Shown piece by piece: positions 50,993 to 59,425 of a DNA stretch of 64,000 nucleotides. The position numbers and the translations under genes are program-made. The stretch is from Umezawaea sp049997955 (GTDB lineage Bacteria; Actinomycetota; Actinomycetes; Mycobacteriales; Pseudonocardiaceae), in the NCBI GenBank assembly GCA_049997955.1, contig JAEBDY010000003.1, positions 434,001 to 498,000 of the forward strand, in the 5' to 3' direction. Under the pieces are notes generated by a model. That model saw only the letters and a program-made list of their open reading frames with translations. It had not been told where the DNA came from and searched no databases. Numbering within the stretch: position 1 is the first letter of the stretch; the number at the start of each line of letters is the position of its first letter.

Positions 50993-52768
50993 ATGCAACC
51001 ACCCGCTTCCAGGGGGCCGCGCCACCGCGGCAGGCTGGTGGCCGCGCTGACGGCGGTCGTGACCGCCTGCGCGGTAGCCGTGCCCCTCGTGCCCGCCAGC
51101 GCCGCGGCTCCCGTCTGCGGCACGGCCAACGCCGCCCAGGGCAAGCAGGCCACGGCGTCCTCGGTCGAGGTCGGCAGCCCGTTCCTCGCCTCCTCGGCGG
51201 TGGACGGCAACAACGGCACGCGCTGGTCCAGCGCACCCGGTGACCCGCAGTGGCTCCGGGTCGACCTGGGCAGCACGCAGAACGTCTGCGGCGCCACGCT
51301 GAACTGGGAGGCCGCCTACGCGACGGCCTACCAGATCCAGGTGTCCGCCAACGGCAACGACGGGTGGACCTCGGTCTACTCGACCACGACCAGCACCGGT
51401 GGTGTCCAGAACGTCACCTTCACCGGCACCGGCCGCTACATCCGCGTCCACACCACCGCTCGCGCCACCCAGTGGGGCGCGTCGCTGTGGGAGTTCGCGG
51501 TGCGCACCAGCACGGACACGGGCAACCCGCCCGATCCGGGTGGCGACGTCCTGCTGTCCTACAAGAAGCCCGGCACCGCGTCGACCCAGCAGAACGACGG
51601 CAACTGCTCGGGCTGCGGCGTCGACAAGGCGTTCGACTTCGACCCGAGCACCAGGTGGTCGACGGCGACCGACATCGGCTGGGTCGACCCCGGCTGGATC
51701 CAGGTCGACCTGGGCGCGACCGCCCAGATCAAGAAGGTCGTCCTGCAGTGGGACCCGGCCTACGGCAAGTCCTTCGAGGTCCAGGTCTCGCCGACCGGTA
51801 CGGGCAACTGGACGCCGATCTACTCCACGACGACGGGCACCGGCTTCAAGCAGACGCTCACCGTCAACGGCAGCGGCAGGTTCGTGCGCATGTACGGCAC
51901 CGGCCGCGGCTCGCCCTACGGCTACTCGCTCTGGGAGTTCCAGGTGTGGGGCACCGGCGGCGCGCCGAACCCGCAGCCGGTGATCCCGCCGGACCCGCGG
52001 AACCCGAAGCAGCTGGTGTGGTCCGACGAGTTCAACACGGGGAACGGCACCAAGCCGGACTCGAACAAGTGGCGTCCCGAGGTCGGCACCGGCCAGAACG
52101 CCGAACTCCAGTACTACACGAACAACAACAACACCTGGACCGACGGCGCGGGGAACCTCGTGCTGGAGGCGAGGCGTGAGGTCACGCCCGGTTCGTCCTG
52201 CCCGGTCGACCCGGTCAGCGGCAGCGGCACCTGCCAGTACACCTCGTCGCGGCTCATCACCCACGGCAAGGCCACCTGGACGTACGGCAGGGTCGAGGCC
52301 AACATCAAGGTGTCGGGCACGAAGGGCATCTGGCCCGCGTTCTGGATGCTGGGCGCCAACATCCTGGACAACGGCACGCCGTGGCCCAACAGCGGCGAGA
52401 TCGACATCATGGAGCACCTCGGCCGGGAACCCAACACGGCCTACCAGACCATCCACGGCCCGTCGTACTTCGGCGGCGGTGGCATCGGGCAGATGTACTC
52501 GCTGCCCGGTGGCGCGGACTTCGCGAACGCGTTCCACAAGTTCGCGGTGGACTGGGACAGCAAGGGCATGAAGTTCACCATCGACGACATCACCGTCATC
52601 ACGATCGACAAGGCGACGGTGGAGGCGACGAGGGGCCCGTGGGTCTTCGACCGCCCGTTCTTCATCATCCTCAACAACGCGGTGGGCGGTGACTGGCCGG
52701 GTCCCCCGGACGGCACCTCCGTCTTCCCGCAGCGCATGCTCGTCGACTACGTCCGCGTCTACCAGTAG
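50993..52768 (+). CDS. Secreted GH16 endo-beta-1,3-glucanase with two CBM32 domains
   Basis: 591 aa. Signal peptide (GRLVAALTAVVTACAVAVPLVPASA). Two F5/8-type domains (about 45-170 and 185-325), then a GH16 laminarinase-type catalytic domain (about 340-591; LVWSDEFNTGNGTKPDSNKW...). Catalytic motif GEIDIMEHLG gives nucleophile Glu469, Asp471 and acid/base Glu474; the ExDxME form is the bacterial laminarinase signature. Should cleave beta-1,3-glucan extracellularly. Lies 41 bp after the DUF1996 gene with AAGGGAGA before the ATG, so co-transcribed. Confidence 0.92.
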   Translation: MQPPASRGPRHRGRLVAALTAVVTACAVAVPLVPASAAAPVCGTANAAQGKQATASSVEVGSPFLASSAVDGNNGTRWSSAPGDPQWLRVDLGSTQNVCGATLNWEAAYATAYQIQVSANGNDGWTSVYSTTTSTGGVQNVTFTGTGRYIRVHTTARATQWGASLWEFAVRTSTDTGNPPDPGGDVLLSYKKPGTASTQQNDGNCSGCGVDKAFDFDPSTRWSTATDIGWVDPGWIQVDLGATAQIKKVVLQWDPAYGKSFEVQVSPTGTGNWTPIYSTTTGTGFKQTLTVNGSGRFVRMYGTGRGSPYGYSLWEFQVWGTGGAPNPQPVIPPDPRNPKQLVWSDEFNTGNGTKPDSNKWRPEVGTGQNAELQYYTNNNNTWTDGAGNLVLEARREVTPGSSCPVDPVSGSGTCQYTSSRLITHGKATWTYGRVEANIKVSGTKGIWPAFWMLGANILDNGTPWPNSGEIDIMEHLGREPNTAYQTIHGPSYFGGGGIGQMYSLPGGADFANAFHKFAVDWDSKGMKFTIDDITVITIDKATVEATRGPWVFDRPFFIILNNAVGGDWPGPPDGTSVFPQRMLVDYVRVYQ

Positions 52769-52787
52769 GCGAGTCCCGCGATGACCA

Positions 52788-52823
52788 CCGCGCGGCTCCG
52801 GGTCCGTTCCCGGAGCCGCGCGG
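52788..52823 (+). terminator. Terminator of the GH16 operon
   Basis: 15-bp perfect stem CCGCGCGGCTCCGGG / CCCGGAGCCGCGCGG with TCCGTT loop, 19 nt after the stop. Confidence 0.85.
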
Positions 52824-52890
52824 CGTCCATTTCAGGACTGCTTCCGCCACGAGGGCCGGGTGCTCCTTGAAGAACGGTACAAAGGCAGAC

Positions 52891-53907
52891 GTGCCAGACC
52901 CCGGCGCCACCCCGGCCCCGGTCACCCTGGAAGAGGTGGCGCGCGTGGCGGGGGTGTCGCGCGCGACGGTCTCGCGGGTCGTCAACGGCGTCTCCACGGT
53001 GGACGAGGTCCTCCGCGAGGTCGTCACCCGCGCCATCGTCGCCACCGGCTACACCCCCAACCGCGCCGCCAGGTCCCTGGTCACCAGGCGGGCGGGTGCC
53101 ATCGCCCTCGTCCTCCCGGACGAGGGCAGGATGCTCGGCGACCCGTACTTCGGCCGGGTCGTCGGCGGCGTCATGGACGTGACCCGGCCACTGGGCGTGC
53201 AGCTGGTCCTGACCAGCGCGGGCGCAGGCACCCACCAGCAGGTCGTGGCGGACCTGAGGCAGGGCAGGTTGGACGGCGTGATCCTCATCCACACCCACGG
53301 CGCGGACCCCCTGCCGAAGCTGCTGATAGACAGCAACCTCCCGGTGGTCCTGGCGGCCAGACCGGTGAGACCGATGCCGATCACCTACGTGGACGTCAAC
53401 CAGCTGGCGGGCGCCACCCTCGCCGCCCACCACCTGGCGGACCGGGGCTGCTACCGGGTCGCGACCATCACCGGTCCCGTCTCCACCACGGCGGCACAGG
53501 ACAGGCTGACCGGCTTCCGCACCACCATGGCGGAACGCGGCTACCACGACGTGGTGGCGGTGGAGGCCGACTTCACGCACGAGGGAGGCGCTACGGCCAT
53601 GGAGGAACTGCTCGCGAAGTGCCCGGACGTGGACGGGATCTTCATCGCCTCGGACCTCATGGCCCACGGCGCGCTACCCGTGCTGCGCCGCCACGGCCTG
53701 CACGTCCCCGACGACATAGCCGTGGTCGGCTTCGACGACAGCAGCCCGGCGCTCGCCTGCGACCCACCGCTCACCACCGTCAGGCAGCCGGTGGAGGACA
53801 TGGCGGCGGAGATGGCCAGACTCCTGCTGGGCAGGATCGAACGCCCGGACCGCCCGGTCAGCGCGGTCGTCTTCGAACCAACCCTGGTGATCCGCCAGTC
53901 GGCCTGA
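52891..53907 (+). CDS. LacI-family regulator of the beta-glucan locus
   Basis: 338 aa from GTG 52891. HTH and hinge VTLEEVARVAGVSRATVSRVVNGVSTVDEVLREVVTRAIVATGYTPNRAARSL; ligand domain with GAIALVLPDEGRMLGDPYFGRVVGGV and VVGFDDSSPALACDPPLTTVRQPVEDMA. Immediately downstream of the GH16 terminator. The nearby GAGAGCGCTCTC sites match the palindromic, CG-centred operator type of this family, so repression of the DUF1996-GH16 operon is the likely role. TTG 52867 could extend it by eight residues. Confidence 0.88.
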   Translation: MPDPGATPAPVTLEEVARVAGVSRATVSRVVNGVSTVDEVLREVVTRAIVATGYTPNRAARSLVTRRAGAIALVLPDEGRMLGDPYFGRVVGGVMDVTRPLGVQLVLTSAGAGTHQQVVADLRQGRLDGVILIHTHGADPLPKLLIDSNLPVVLAARPVRPMPITYVDVNQLAGATLAAHHLADRGCYRVATITGPVSTTAAQDRLTGFRTTMAERGYHDVVAVEADFTHEGGATAMEELLAKCPDVDGIFIASDLMAHGALPVLRRHGLHVPDDIAVVGFDDSSPALACDPPLTTVRQPVEDMAAEMARLLLGRIERPDRPVSAVVFEPTLVIRQSA

Positions 53908-53935
53908 CCCGTGACCTCATCCTGGGAGTGATCAC

Positions 53936-54508
53936 ATGCTCCGCACCACCCTGCTACTGCTCATCCTGCTCCTGTCGACGGCCTGCTCCGGCCAACCGCA
54001 ACCCCACGGCGACCACGTCCACTCCAGCGCTCCGCCCAGCACCAGCAGCACGGTGGCGGCGGGTGGTTTCAGCGACACCGACGCGGCCTACGTGCAACTG
54101 GCCATCCCGCAGGACGAGACGGTGCTGCCGATGTTGGCGTTGGCGAAGACCCGCGAGGGGGTGGATCCCGCTCTGGTGACGCTGGCGGGTGAGGTGGAAC
54201 AAGGCCACCGGAAGGAACTGGAACGCTTGCACAAGGCGTTGACGGACGCGGGCCAGACCTACTTGGAGATGCACGACGGCCACGACATGCCGGGCATGGT
54301 CACAGCGGACGAACTCACAGCTCTGACGAACTCGACCGGTCCGGCCTTCGACACCCAACTCCGCACCCTGCTGCGAGCGCACTTCGAGGAGTCGACGACG
54401 GTCGCGAAGTCGGAGTTGGCGGCGGGCAGCAGCCCGGAGGTGCTGGACGTGACCAAGGGCATCGAGAGCAGCCGAGCGTCCTACCTGGCAAAGCTGGGCA
54501 CGACCTGA
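53936..54508 (+). CDS. Divergent DUF305-like lipoprotein, His/Met-rich
   Basis: 190 aa. Lipobox LLSTAC (Cys about 17), a HGDHVH stretch, then a helical domain like DUF305 (AIPQDETVLPMLALAKT...GEVEQGHRKELERLHKAL; FDTQLRTLLRAHFEESTTVAKSEL). MHDGHDMPGM in the middle is Met/His rich, as in copper-associated members. The usual HH of the FxxxMIxHHxxAxxMA motif is not fully kept. Probably an envelope protein; metal binding is inference. Confidence 0.65.
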   Translation: MLRTTLLLLILLLSTACSGQPQPHGDHVHSSAPPSTSSTVAAGGFSDTDAAYVQLAIPQDETVLPMLALAKTREGVDPALVTLAGEVEQGHRKELERLHKALTDAGQTYLEMHDGHDMPGMVTADELTALTNSTGPAFDTQLRTLLRAHFEESTTVAKSELAAGSSPEVLDVTKGIESSRASYLAKLGTT

Positions 54509-54523
54509 CCCCTGTCAAGGCCG

Positions 54524-54543
54524 CGGCCTGGCCAGGCCGCGTT
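54524..54543 (+). terminator. 20-bp palindrome after the DUF305-like gene
   Basis: CGCGGCCTGGCCAGGCCGCG is a perfect palindrome 15 nt past the stop, a weak terminator candidate since it has no T-tract and no unpaired loop. Confidence 0.4.
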
Positions 54544-54598
54544 GCCACCCAAGAAGAGCAGGTGACAGGCGGTCCAGTGTTCTTGGTCGCGTTGTGGT

Positions 54599-54713
54599 GT
54601 GGTCGATTTGACTTGGGGCCCCGCTTTTTGGCCCTTGTCGGCCCCAAAGGGCAGGTGGTGAAGCCGCAGGCCGACCAATTTTAGGGCCAAAAACCCCAAG
54701 TAAAATCGACCAC
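54599..54713 (+). repeat. Element B, copy 5 (variant with compensated end)
   Basis: Ends GTGGTCGATTTGACTTGGGG and CCCCAAGTAAAATCGACCAC: position 5 is T instead of C and its partner is A instead of G. The inner stem is likewise changed on both sides (TTTTTGGCCCT / AGGGCCAAAAA). Strong covariation evidence. Confidence 0.85.
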
Positions 54714-54811
54714 GCCCCCAGCGAACGCGACAAACAGCTGGCCCACCCAGTCAGCACTCGCGACTCCTGAGGCCGACCAGCCACCGCTCAGGTGGGGCGA
54801 GCGTCCTGGAC

Positions 54812-54929
54812 GTGGCCGATTTTACTTGGGGGATTTGACCCTTAAAATTGGAGATCGGGCAGGCTTTCGGGACTGCCCTTTCAGCCCGATCAAGGGTCAA
54901 ATCGAGGGGCCCCAAGTCAAATCGGCCAC
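54812..54929 (-). repeat. Element B, copy 6 (inverted)
   Basis: Reverse-strand copy close to copies 1 and 4, 98 bp from copy 5 and pointing toward it. Confidence 0.85.
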
Positions 54930-54942
54930 CCACGCTGGAACT

Positions 54943-55054
54943 CGAAGCCACCTGTCAAGCACACTGCGAGCCGAAGCCACCCATCATGCATGCGGCAAGC
55001 CGAAGCCACCTGTCACGCACGCTTCGAGCCGAAGCCACCAGCCGCGCCGGAAGC
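54943..55054. repeat. 29-bp minisatellite beside element B6
   Basis: Three 29-bp units starting CGAAGCCACC plus a 25-bp fourth, ending 10 bp before the nrdB stop. The first ten bases are identical in all four, the rest vary. Confidence 0.75.
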
Positions 55055-55064
55055 CGAAGCCCTC

Positions 55065-56126
55065 TCACCACTCCAAAGCCCCACCGTTCTGGTACTCGAT
55101 GACCCGAGTCTCGAAGAAGTTCTTCTCCTTCTTCAAGTCCATCATCTCCGACATCCACGGGAACGGGTTCTCCGCAGGGGCGAACACCGCCTCCAACCCC
55201 AACTGCGCACATCGCCGGTTGGTGATGAAGTGCATGTACTCCTCGCACAACCCGGCGTTGAGACCCAGCAGCCCCCGAGGCATCGTGTCCCGCCCGTACG
55301 CGATCTCCAGCTCGCACCCCTCCACCAGCATCGTCCGGATCTCCTCCTGGAACTCGTCCGTCCACAGGTGTGGGTTCTCGATCTTGATCTGGTTGATCGC
55401 GTCGATCCCGAAGTTCAGGTGGATCGACTCGTCCCGCAGGATGTACTGGTACTGCTCGGCGATCCCCACCATCTTGTTGCGCCGCCCCATCGACAGGATC
55501 TGCGCGAACCCGGTGTAGAACCACATGCCCTCGAACACCACGTAGAACGCGACCAGGTCCCGCAGGAACGCCTGGTCCTTCTCCGGTGTGCCGGTGCTGA
55601 ACGACGGGTCCTCCAGGTGCTGCGTGTACTTCAGCGCCCACGCCGCCTTGTCCGTGATCGACGGCACCTCGCGGTACATGTTGAACAGTTCGCCGTCGTC
55701 CAGGCCGAGCGACTCGCAGATGTACTGGAAGGTGTGCGTGTGCACCGCTTCCTCGAACGCCTGGCGGAGCAGGTACTGCCTGCACTCGGGGTTGGTCAGG
55801 TGGCGGTACACCGCGAGCACGATGTTGTTCGCCACCAACGACTCCGACGTGGCGAAGAACCCGAGGTTGCGCTTGATCGCCCGCCGCTCGTCGTCGGTGA
55901 GCCCGTCGGCGGACTTCCACAGCGAGATGTCGGCCTGCATGGACACCTCGGTGGGCATCCAGGCGTTGTTGCAGCCCGCCAGGTACTTCTCCCACGCCCA
56001 GTGGTACTTCAGCGGCAGCAGCTGGTTGACGTCGGCGCGGCAGTTGATCATCGCCTTGTCGTCCACGCTGACGCGGGCGGCGCCCGCCTCGATGGGACTG
56101 GCGCCGTTGAACGGGTCGGAACTCAC
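55065..56126 (-). CDS. nrdB: Class Ia ribonucleotide reductase, beta subunit
   Basis: 353 aa from GTG 56126, overlapping the nrdA stop (GTGA). Diiron ligands are recognisable: WKSADGL (Asp-type region), FFATSESLVANN (Glu), EEAVHTHTFQYI (Glu and His), and LRDESIHLNFGID (Glu, His). The radical Tyr follows in the helix after the first EAVHTH group. The C-terminus ENPFPWMSEMMDLKKEKNFFETRVIEYQNGGALEW ends with the tail that docks in the alpha subunit. Provides the tyrosyl radical for aerobic dNTP synthesis. Confidence 0.92.
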   Translation of the reverse strand: MSSDPFNGASPIEAGAARVSVDDKAMINCRADVNQLLPLKYHWAWEKYLAGCNNAWMPTEVSMQADISLWKSADGLTDDERRAIKRNLGFFATSESLVANNIVLAVYRHLTNPECRQYLLRQAFEEAVHTHTFQYICESLGLDDGELFNMYREVPSITDKAAWALKYTQHLEDPSFSTGTPEKDQAFLRDLVAFYVVFEGMWFYTGFAQILSMGRRNKMVGIAEQYQYILRDESIHLNFGIDAINQIKIENPHLWTDEFQEEIRTMLVEGCELEIAYGRDTMPRGLLGLNAGLCEEYMHFITNRRCAQLGLEAVFAPAENPFPWMSEMMDLKKEKNFFETRVIEYQNGGALEW

Positions 56127-58642
56127 TGGCAGGCCTCGCAATCGGGGTCGGTGATCGAACAAGCGGCGTCGGGTTCGGCGACCACCGCGACGGGGGAGAC
56201 GGCGTTGAGCTTCCCGTCCGTTCCGCGCAGGGTCGACTTCTCCACGTGCGTGGCGCTCTGCGACCGCAGGTAGTACGTCGTCTTCAGGCCGCGCAGCCAG
56301 GCCAGCTGGTACAGCTCGTCCAGCTTCCGCCCGCTGGGCTGGTCGATGTACAGGTTCAGCGACTGGGCCTGGTCGATCCACTTCTGCCGTCTGGCCCCGG
56401 CTTCGACGAGCCACCTGCTGTCCAGCTCGAACGCCGTGGCGTACAGCGCCTTCACCTCGGCGGGGATCCGGTCGATGGGCGACAGGCTCCCGTCGAAGTA
56501 CTTGAGGTCGCCGACCATGACCTCGTCCCACAGCCCGAGGGCCTTCAGGTCCCGGATCAGGTCCGGGTTCACCACCGTGAAGTCACCGGACATGTTCGAC
56601 TTCACGTACAGGTTCCGGTACAGCGGCTCGATCGACTGGTTCACGCCGCAGATGTTCGCGATCGTCGCCGTGGGCGCGATGGCCATCACGTTGGAGTTCC
56701 GCATGCCCACGGCGAGCACCCGCTCGCGCACCGGAGCCCAGTCCAGGGTGGACGAGCGGTCCAGTTCCAGGTCGGCCCCGCGGGTGGAGGCCAGCAGCTC
56801 GATCGAGTCGAACGGCAGGATCCCCTGCGACCACAGCGATCCGGCGTAGGACTCGTAGGCCCCGCGCTCCTCGGCGAGGTCCGCCGAGGCCGAGATCGCG
56901 TGGTAGCTGATCTCCTCCATGCTCCGGTCGGCGAACTCGACGGCCTCCGCGGACCCCATCGGGATCCGCTGCGCGAACAGCGCGTCCTGGAACCCCATGA
57001 GCCCCAGCCCGATGGGCCGGTGCCGCGTGTTGGCCCGCCGGGCCTCGGGGATCGTGTAGTAGTTCACGTCGATCACGTTGTCGAGCATCCGCACGGCGGT
57101 TCGCACGGTGCGCTCCAGCCGCGCGCTGTCGATCCCGTCGGCCCCCGCGTGCCGAGCCAGGTTCACCGATCCCAGGTTGCACACCGCGACCTCTTCGAGG
57201 CTGGTGTTCAACGTGATCTCGGTGCACAGGTTGGACGAGTGCACGACCCCGGAGTGCTGCTGCGGCGAGCGCAGGTTGCACGGGTCCTTGAACGTGATCC
57301 ACGGGTGCCCGGTCTCGAACAGCATGGTGAGCATCCGCCGCCACGTGTCCGCCGCCTTCAAGCGCCGGAACACCTTGATCTCGCCGCGGTCCGCCGCCGC
57401 CTCGTACTCCCGGTAGCGCGCCGCGAAAGCGTCGCCGAACAGGTCGTGCAGGTCGGGCACCTCGTCGGGGGAGAACAGGGTCCAGTCCCCGCCCGCCCGG
57501 ACGCGCCGCATGAACTCGTCCGGCACCCAGTTCGCCGTGTTCATGTCGTGCGTGCGGCGCCGCTCGTCACCGGTGTTCTTCCGCAGGTCGAGGAACTCCT
57601 CGACGTCGATGTGCCACGTCTCCAGGTACGCGCACACCGCTCCCTTGCGCTTGCCGCCCTGGTTGACGGCGACCGCCGTGTCGTTGGCGATCTTCAGGAA
57701 CGGCACCACGCCCTGCGACTTGCCGTTCGTGCCCTTGATGTGAGCGCCGATGCCGCGCACCGGCGTCCAGTCGTTGCCGAGCCCGCCCGCGAACTTCGAC
57801 AGCATCGCGTTGTTGCTGATCCCCTGGAAGATGCCCCGCAGATCGTCGTCCACGGTGGTCAGGAAGCACGACGACAGCTGCGGCCGCGTGGTCCCCGCGT
57901 TGAACAGCGTGGGCGTGGAGCACATGAAGTCGAACGACGACAGCAGCTCGTAGAACTCGATCGCCCGAGCCTCGCGGTCGTCCTCGCGCAGCGCCAGGCC
58001 CATCGCCACGCGCATGAAGAACGCCTGCGGCAGCTCGTACCGGTTCTCGTCGCTGTGCAGGAAGTACCGGTCGTACAGCACCTGCATCCCGAGGAACTGG
58101 AAGGCCAGGTCCCGATCGGGCAGCAGCGCCGCACCGAGGCGGTCGAGGTCGAACTCGGCCAGCAGCGGGTCCAGCTGCCCCAGTTCGACGCCGCGCCGGA
58201 CGAAGTCCGCGAAGTACTCCGGGTACCGCGCCGACATCTCGGCGTGGTCGGCCTCGTCCTCCTTGCCCGCCAGGAACGTCAACGCTTCGCGCCGCAGCCC
58301 GTCCAGCAGCAGCCGGGCGCTGACCAGCGAGTAGTCCGGGTCGATCTCGACCATCGTGCGCGCGGACATCACCGGCGCCGTGGTCAGCTCGGCCTGGCTG
58401 ATCCCGTCGTAGAGGTTCCGGCGGGTCTCGGCCAGCACGGTCTCCGCGGACGTGGCGGGCAGCCCCGCGCACGCCTCCGAGATCACCCGCGCGAGCCGGT
58501 CCTCGTCCAGCGGCTCGACCCGGCCGTCGGGGAACCGCACAGTCGGCGACGGCCGGGCGACGGCGTTGGTCGGGTCGAACGGCGGCTTCGCGCCGTCGCG
58601 GCCGATCGCCGGGTCTTGGACGGGTGTTCCACTGACGGACAT
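56123..58642 (-). CDS. nrdA: Class Ia ribonucleotide reductase, alpha subunit
   Basis: 839 aa from ATG 58642 (the upstream in-frame start would lie in the leader). N-terminal ATP-cone (TVRFPDGRVEPLDEDRLARVISEACAGL). Catalytic residues: Cys in RPQLSSCFLTT, SSNLCTEITLNTS (Cys/Glu pair), second substrate Cys NLGSVNLARH region, MGFQDALFAQRIPMGS. The C-terminal redox pair is in ITDPDCEACQ. Reduces ribonucleotides to deoxyribonucleotides. Expression is expected to fall when cobalamin is abundant because of the riboswitch in its leader. Confidence 0.93.
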   Translation of the reverse strand: MSVSGTPVQDPAIGRDGAKPPFDPTNAVARPSPTVRFPDGRVEPLDEDRLARVISEACAGLPATSAETVLAETRRNLYDGISQAELTTAPVMSARTMVEIDPDYSLVSARLLLDGLRREALTFLAGKEDEADHAEMSARYPEYFADFVRRGVELGQLDPLLAEFDLDRLGAALLPDRDLAFQFLGMQVLYDRYFLHSDENRYELPQAFFMRVAMGLALREDDREARAIEFYELLSSFDFMCSTPTLFNAGTTRPQLSSCFLTTVDDDLRGIFQGISNNAMLSKFAGGLGNDWTPVRGIGAHIKGTNGKSQGVVPFLKIANDTAVAVNQGGKRKGAVCAYLETWHIDVEEFLDLRKNTGDERRRTHDMNTANWVPDEFMRRVRAGGDWTLFSPDEVPDLHDLFGDAFAARYREYEAAADRGEIKVFRRLKAADTWRRMLTMLFETGHPWITFKDPCNLRSPQQHSGVVHSSNLCTEITLNTSLEEVAVCNLGSVNLARHAGADGIDSARLERTVRTAVRMLDNVIDVNYYTIPEARRANTRHRPIGLGLMGFQDALFAQRIPMGSAEAVEFADRSMEEISYHAISASADLAEERGAYESYAGSLWSQGILPFDSIELLASTRGADLELDRSSTLDWAPVRERVLAVGMRNSNVMAIAPTATIANICGVNQSIEPLYRNLYVKSNMSGDFTVVNPDLIRDLKALGLWDEVMVGDLKYFDGSLSPIDRIPAEVKALYATAFELDSRWLVEAGARRQKWIDQAQSLNLYIDQPSGRKLDELYQLAWLRGLKTTYYLRSQSATHVEKSTLRGTDGKLNAVSPVAVVAEPDAACSITDPDCEACQ

Positions 58643-58872
58643 GACTCTCCACAAGTGATCGAGGGCAGCGGGCATCGCCCGACGAGCGCAGCTCGACGGC
58701 CGGACAACGGGGTGGCGCGGAGGGTCAGCCGTCCAGGCCGGGGTACGACTTCACGGCTCTCTCCTCGCGAGCTCGGTGGTCACCCGGAGAACCTCGGGGG
58801 AGCAGACGCGAGGCAGCACGGCACCTGAGGCCGTGAGCCGTCCGCGCGCGCCCTCCCTCGGGGCACCGGGTA

Positions 58873-58893
58873 GTGCACGCGGGTCGCGTGCAC
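58873..58893 (-). promoter_or_regulatory. Hairpin directly after the riboswitch
   Basis: GTGCACGCG / CGCGTGCAC, 9-bp perfect stem with a 3-nt loop, immediately 3' of the B12 box on the leftward transcript. A candidate part of the expression platform. Confidence 0.45.
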
Positions 58894-58896
58894 GCT

Positions 58897-59055
58897 GGTG
58901 GCAGGTCTTCGGACTCGCGGGCACTCCGGCTCTCGCCGGCGGACCTACTGGCCGTCGCTTCCCGGACTCGCGTCCAGTGCTTCATGACGGCGGTCGTTCC
59001 CGCTCACCGCTGCGGGGCAGCTCCGGATTCGCACCGGATTCCCTCTTGCCTCACC
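58897..59055 (-). ncRNA. Cobalamin (B12) riboswitch upstream of nrdAB
   Basis: On the leftward transcript the sequence begins GGTGAGGCAAGAGGGAATC and continues CGGTGCGAATCCGGAGCTGC, CCCGCAGCGGTGAGCGGGAA, through GCCAGTAGGTCCGCCGGCGA to the B12 box GAGTCCGAAGACCTGCCACC. These are the conserved core elements of cobalamin riboswitches. It ends 255 nt before the nrdA start. B12 control of class Ia nrdABS by such an element is known in Streptomyces coelicolor, where B12 presence favours the class II enzyme. Confidence 0.92.
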
Positions 59056-59199
59056 TCCGGTCGGACCGGAGGTGAACCATCAGCGCGTCGGATACTACAT
59101 GTGGTGGTCGGGTCCGCCGTACGGCCCAACATGGACTCTGTTGCACATGTGATGCGATACGGTGGGAGGCAGGGTGATCAGCGAGCAGGGGCGTGGCGG

Positions 59200-59364
59200 A
59201 TGGGTGATGGTGATCGCACCGGGCCGCGCGTCGCCGTCGCGGCAGTGGCCTCCGGAGCGCTCGCGCTGGGGTCGCTGGCCGTGGGCGCGTCCACGCCGTG
59301 GCTGGCCGTCGGGCTCGCGGTGGCGGCCGTCCTGGCGTTCCGATTGGCCAGGTCCCGGAGCTAG
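59200..59364 (+). CDS. Small two-helix membrane protein
   Basis: 54 aa from ATG 59200: a short basic lead, hydrophobic spans VAVAAVASGALALGSLAVG and LAVGLAVAAVLAFRLA, and an RSRS tail. No family recognised. GGTGGGAGGC lies upstream at 59161 but too far to be a clean ribosome site. Divergent from the nrdAB leader. Confidence 0.4.
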   Translation: MGDGDRTGPRVAVAAVASGALALGSLAVGASTPWLAVGLAVAAVLAFRLARSRS

Positions 59365-59425
59365 GTCTTCCTGATGATTGGCTGAATCGCGGAACCCCGT
59401 GTCCGGTCCGGGCGTTTTGCCGGTC

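Noticed and set aside
52867..52890. TTG start for the second LacI gene
   Set aside because: GTG 52891 places the helix-turn-helix at the usual distance from the N-terminus; the eight extra residues are unconserved in character.
58725..58985. 86-codon leftward ORF between nrdA and the riboswitch
   Set aside because: It begins inside the riboswitch and has no ribosome site or recognisable motif, so it is leader sequence.
58981..59040. tRNA-like GATTCGCACCGG T-arm
   Set aside because: The sequence belongs to the cobalamin riboswitch core on the leftward strand; no acceptor or anticodon stem can be formed.
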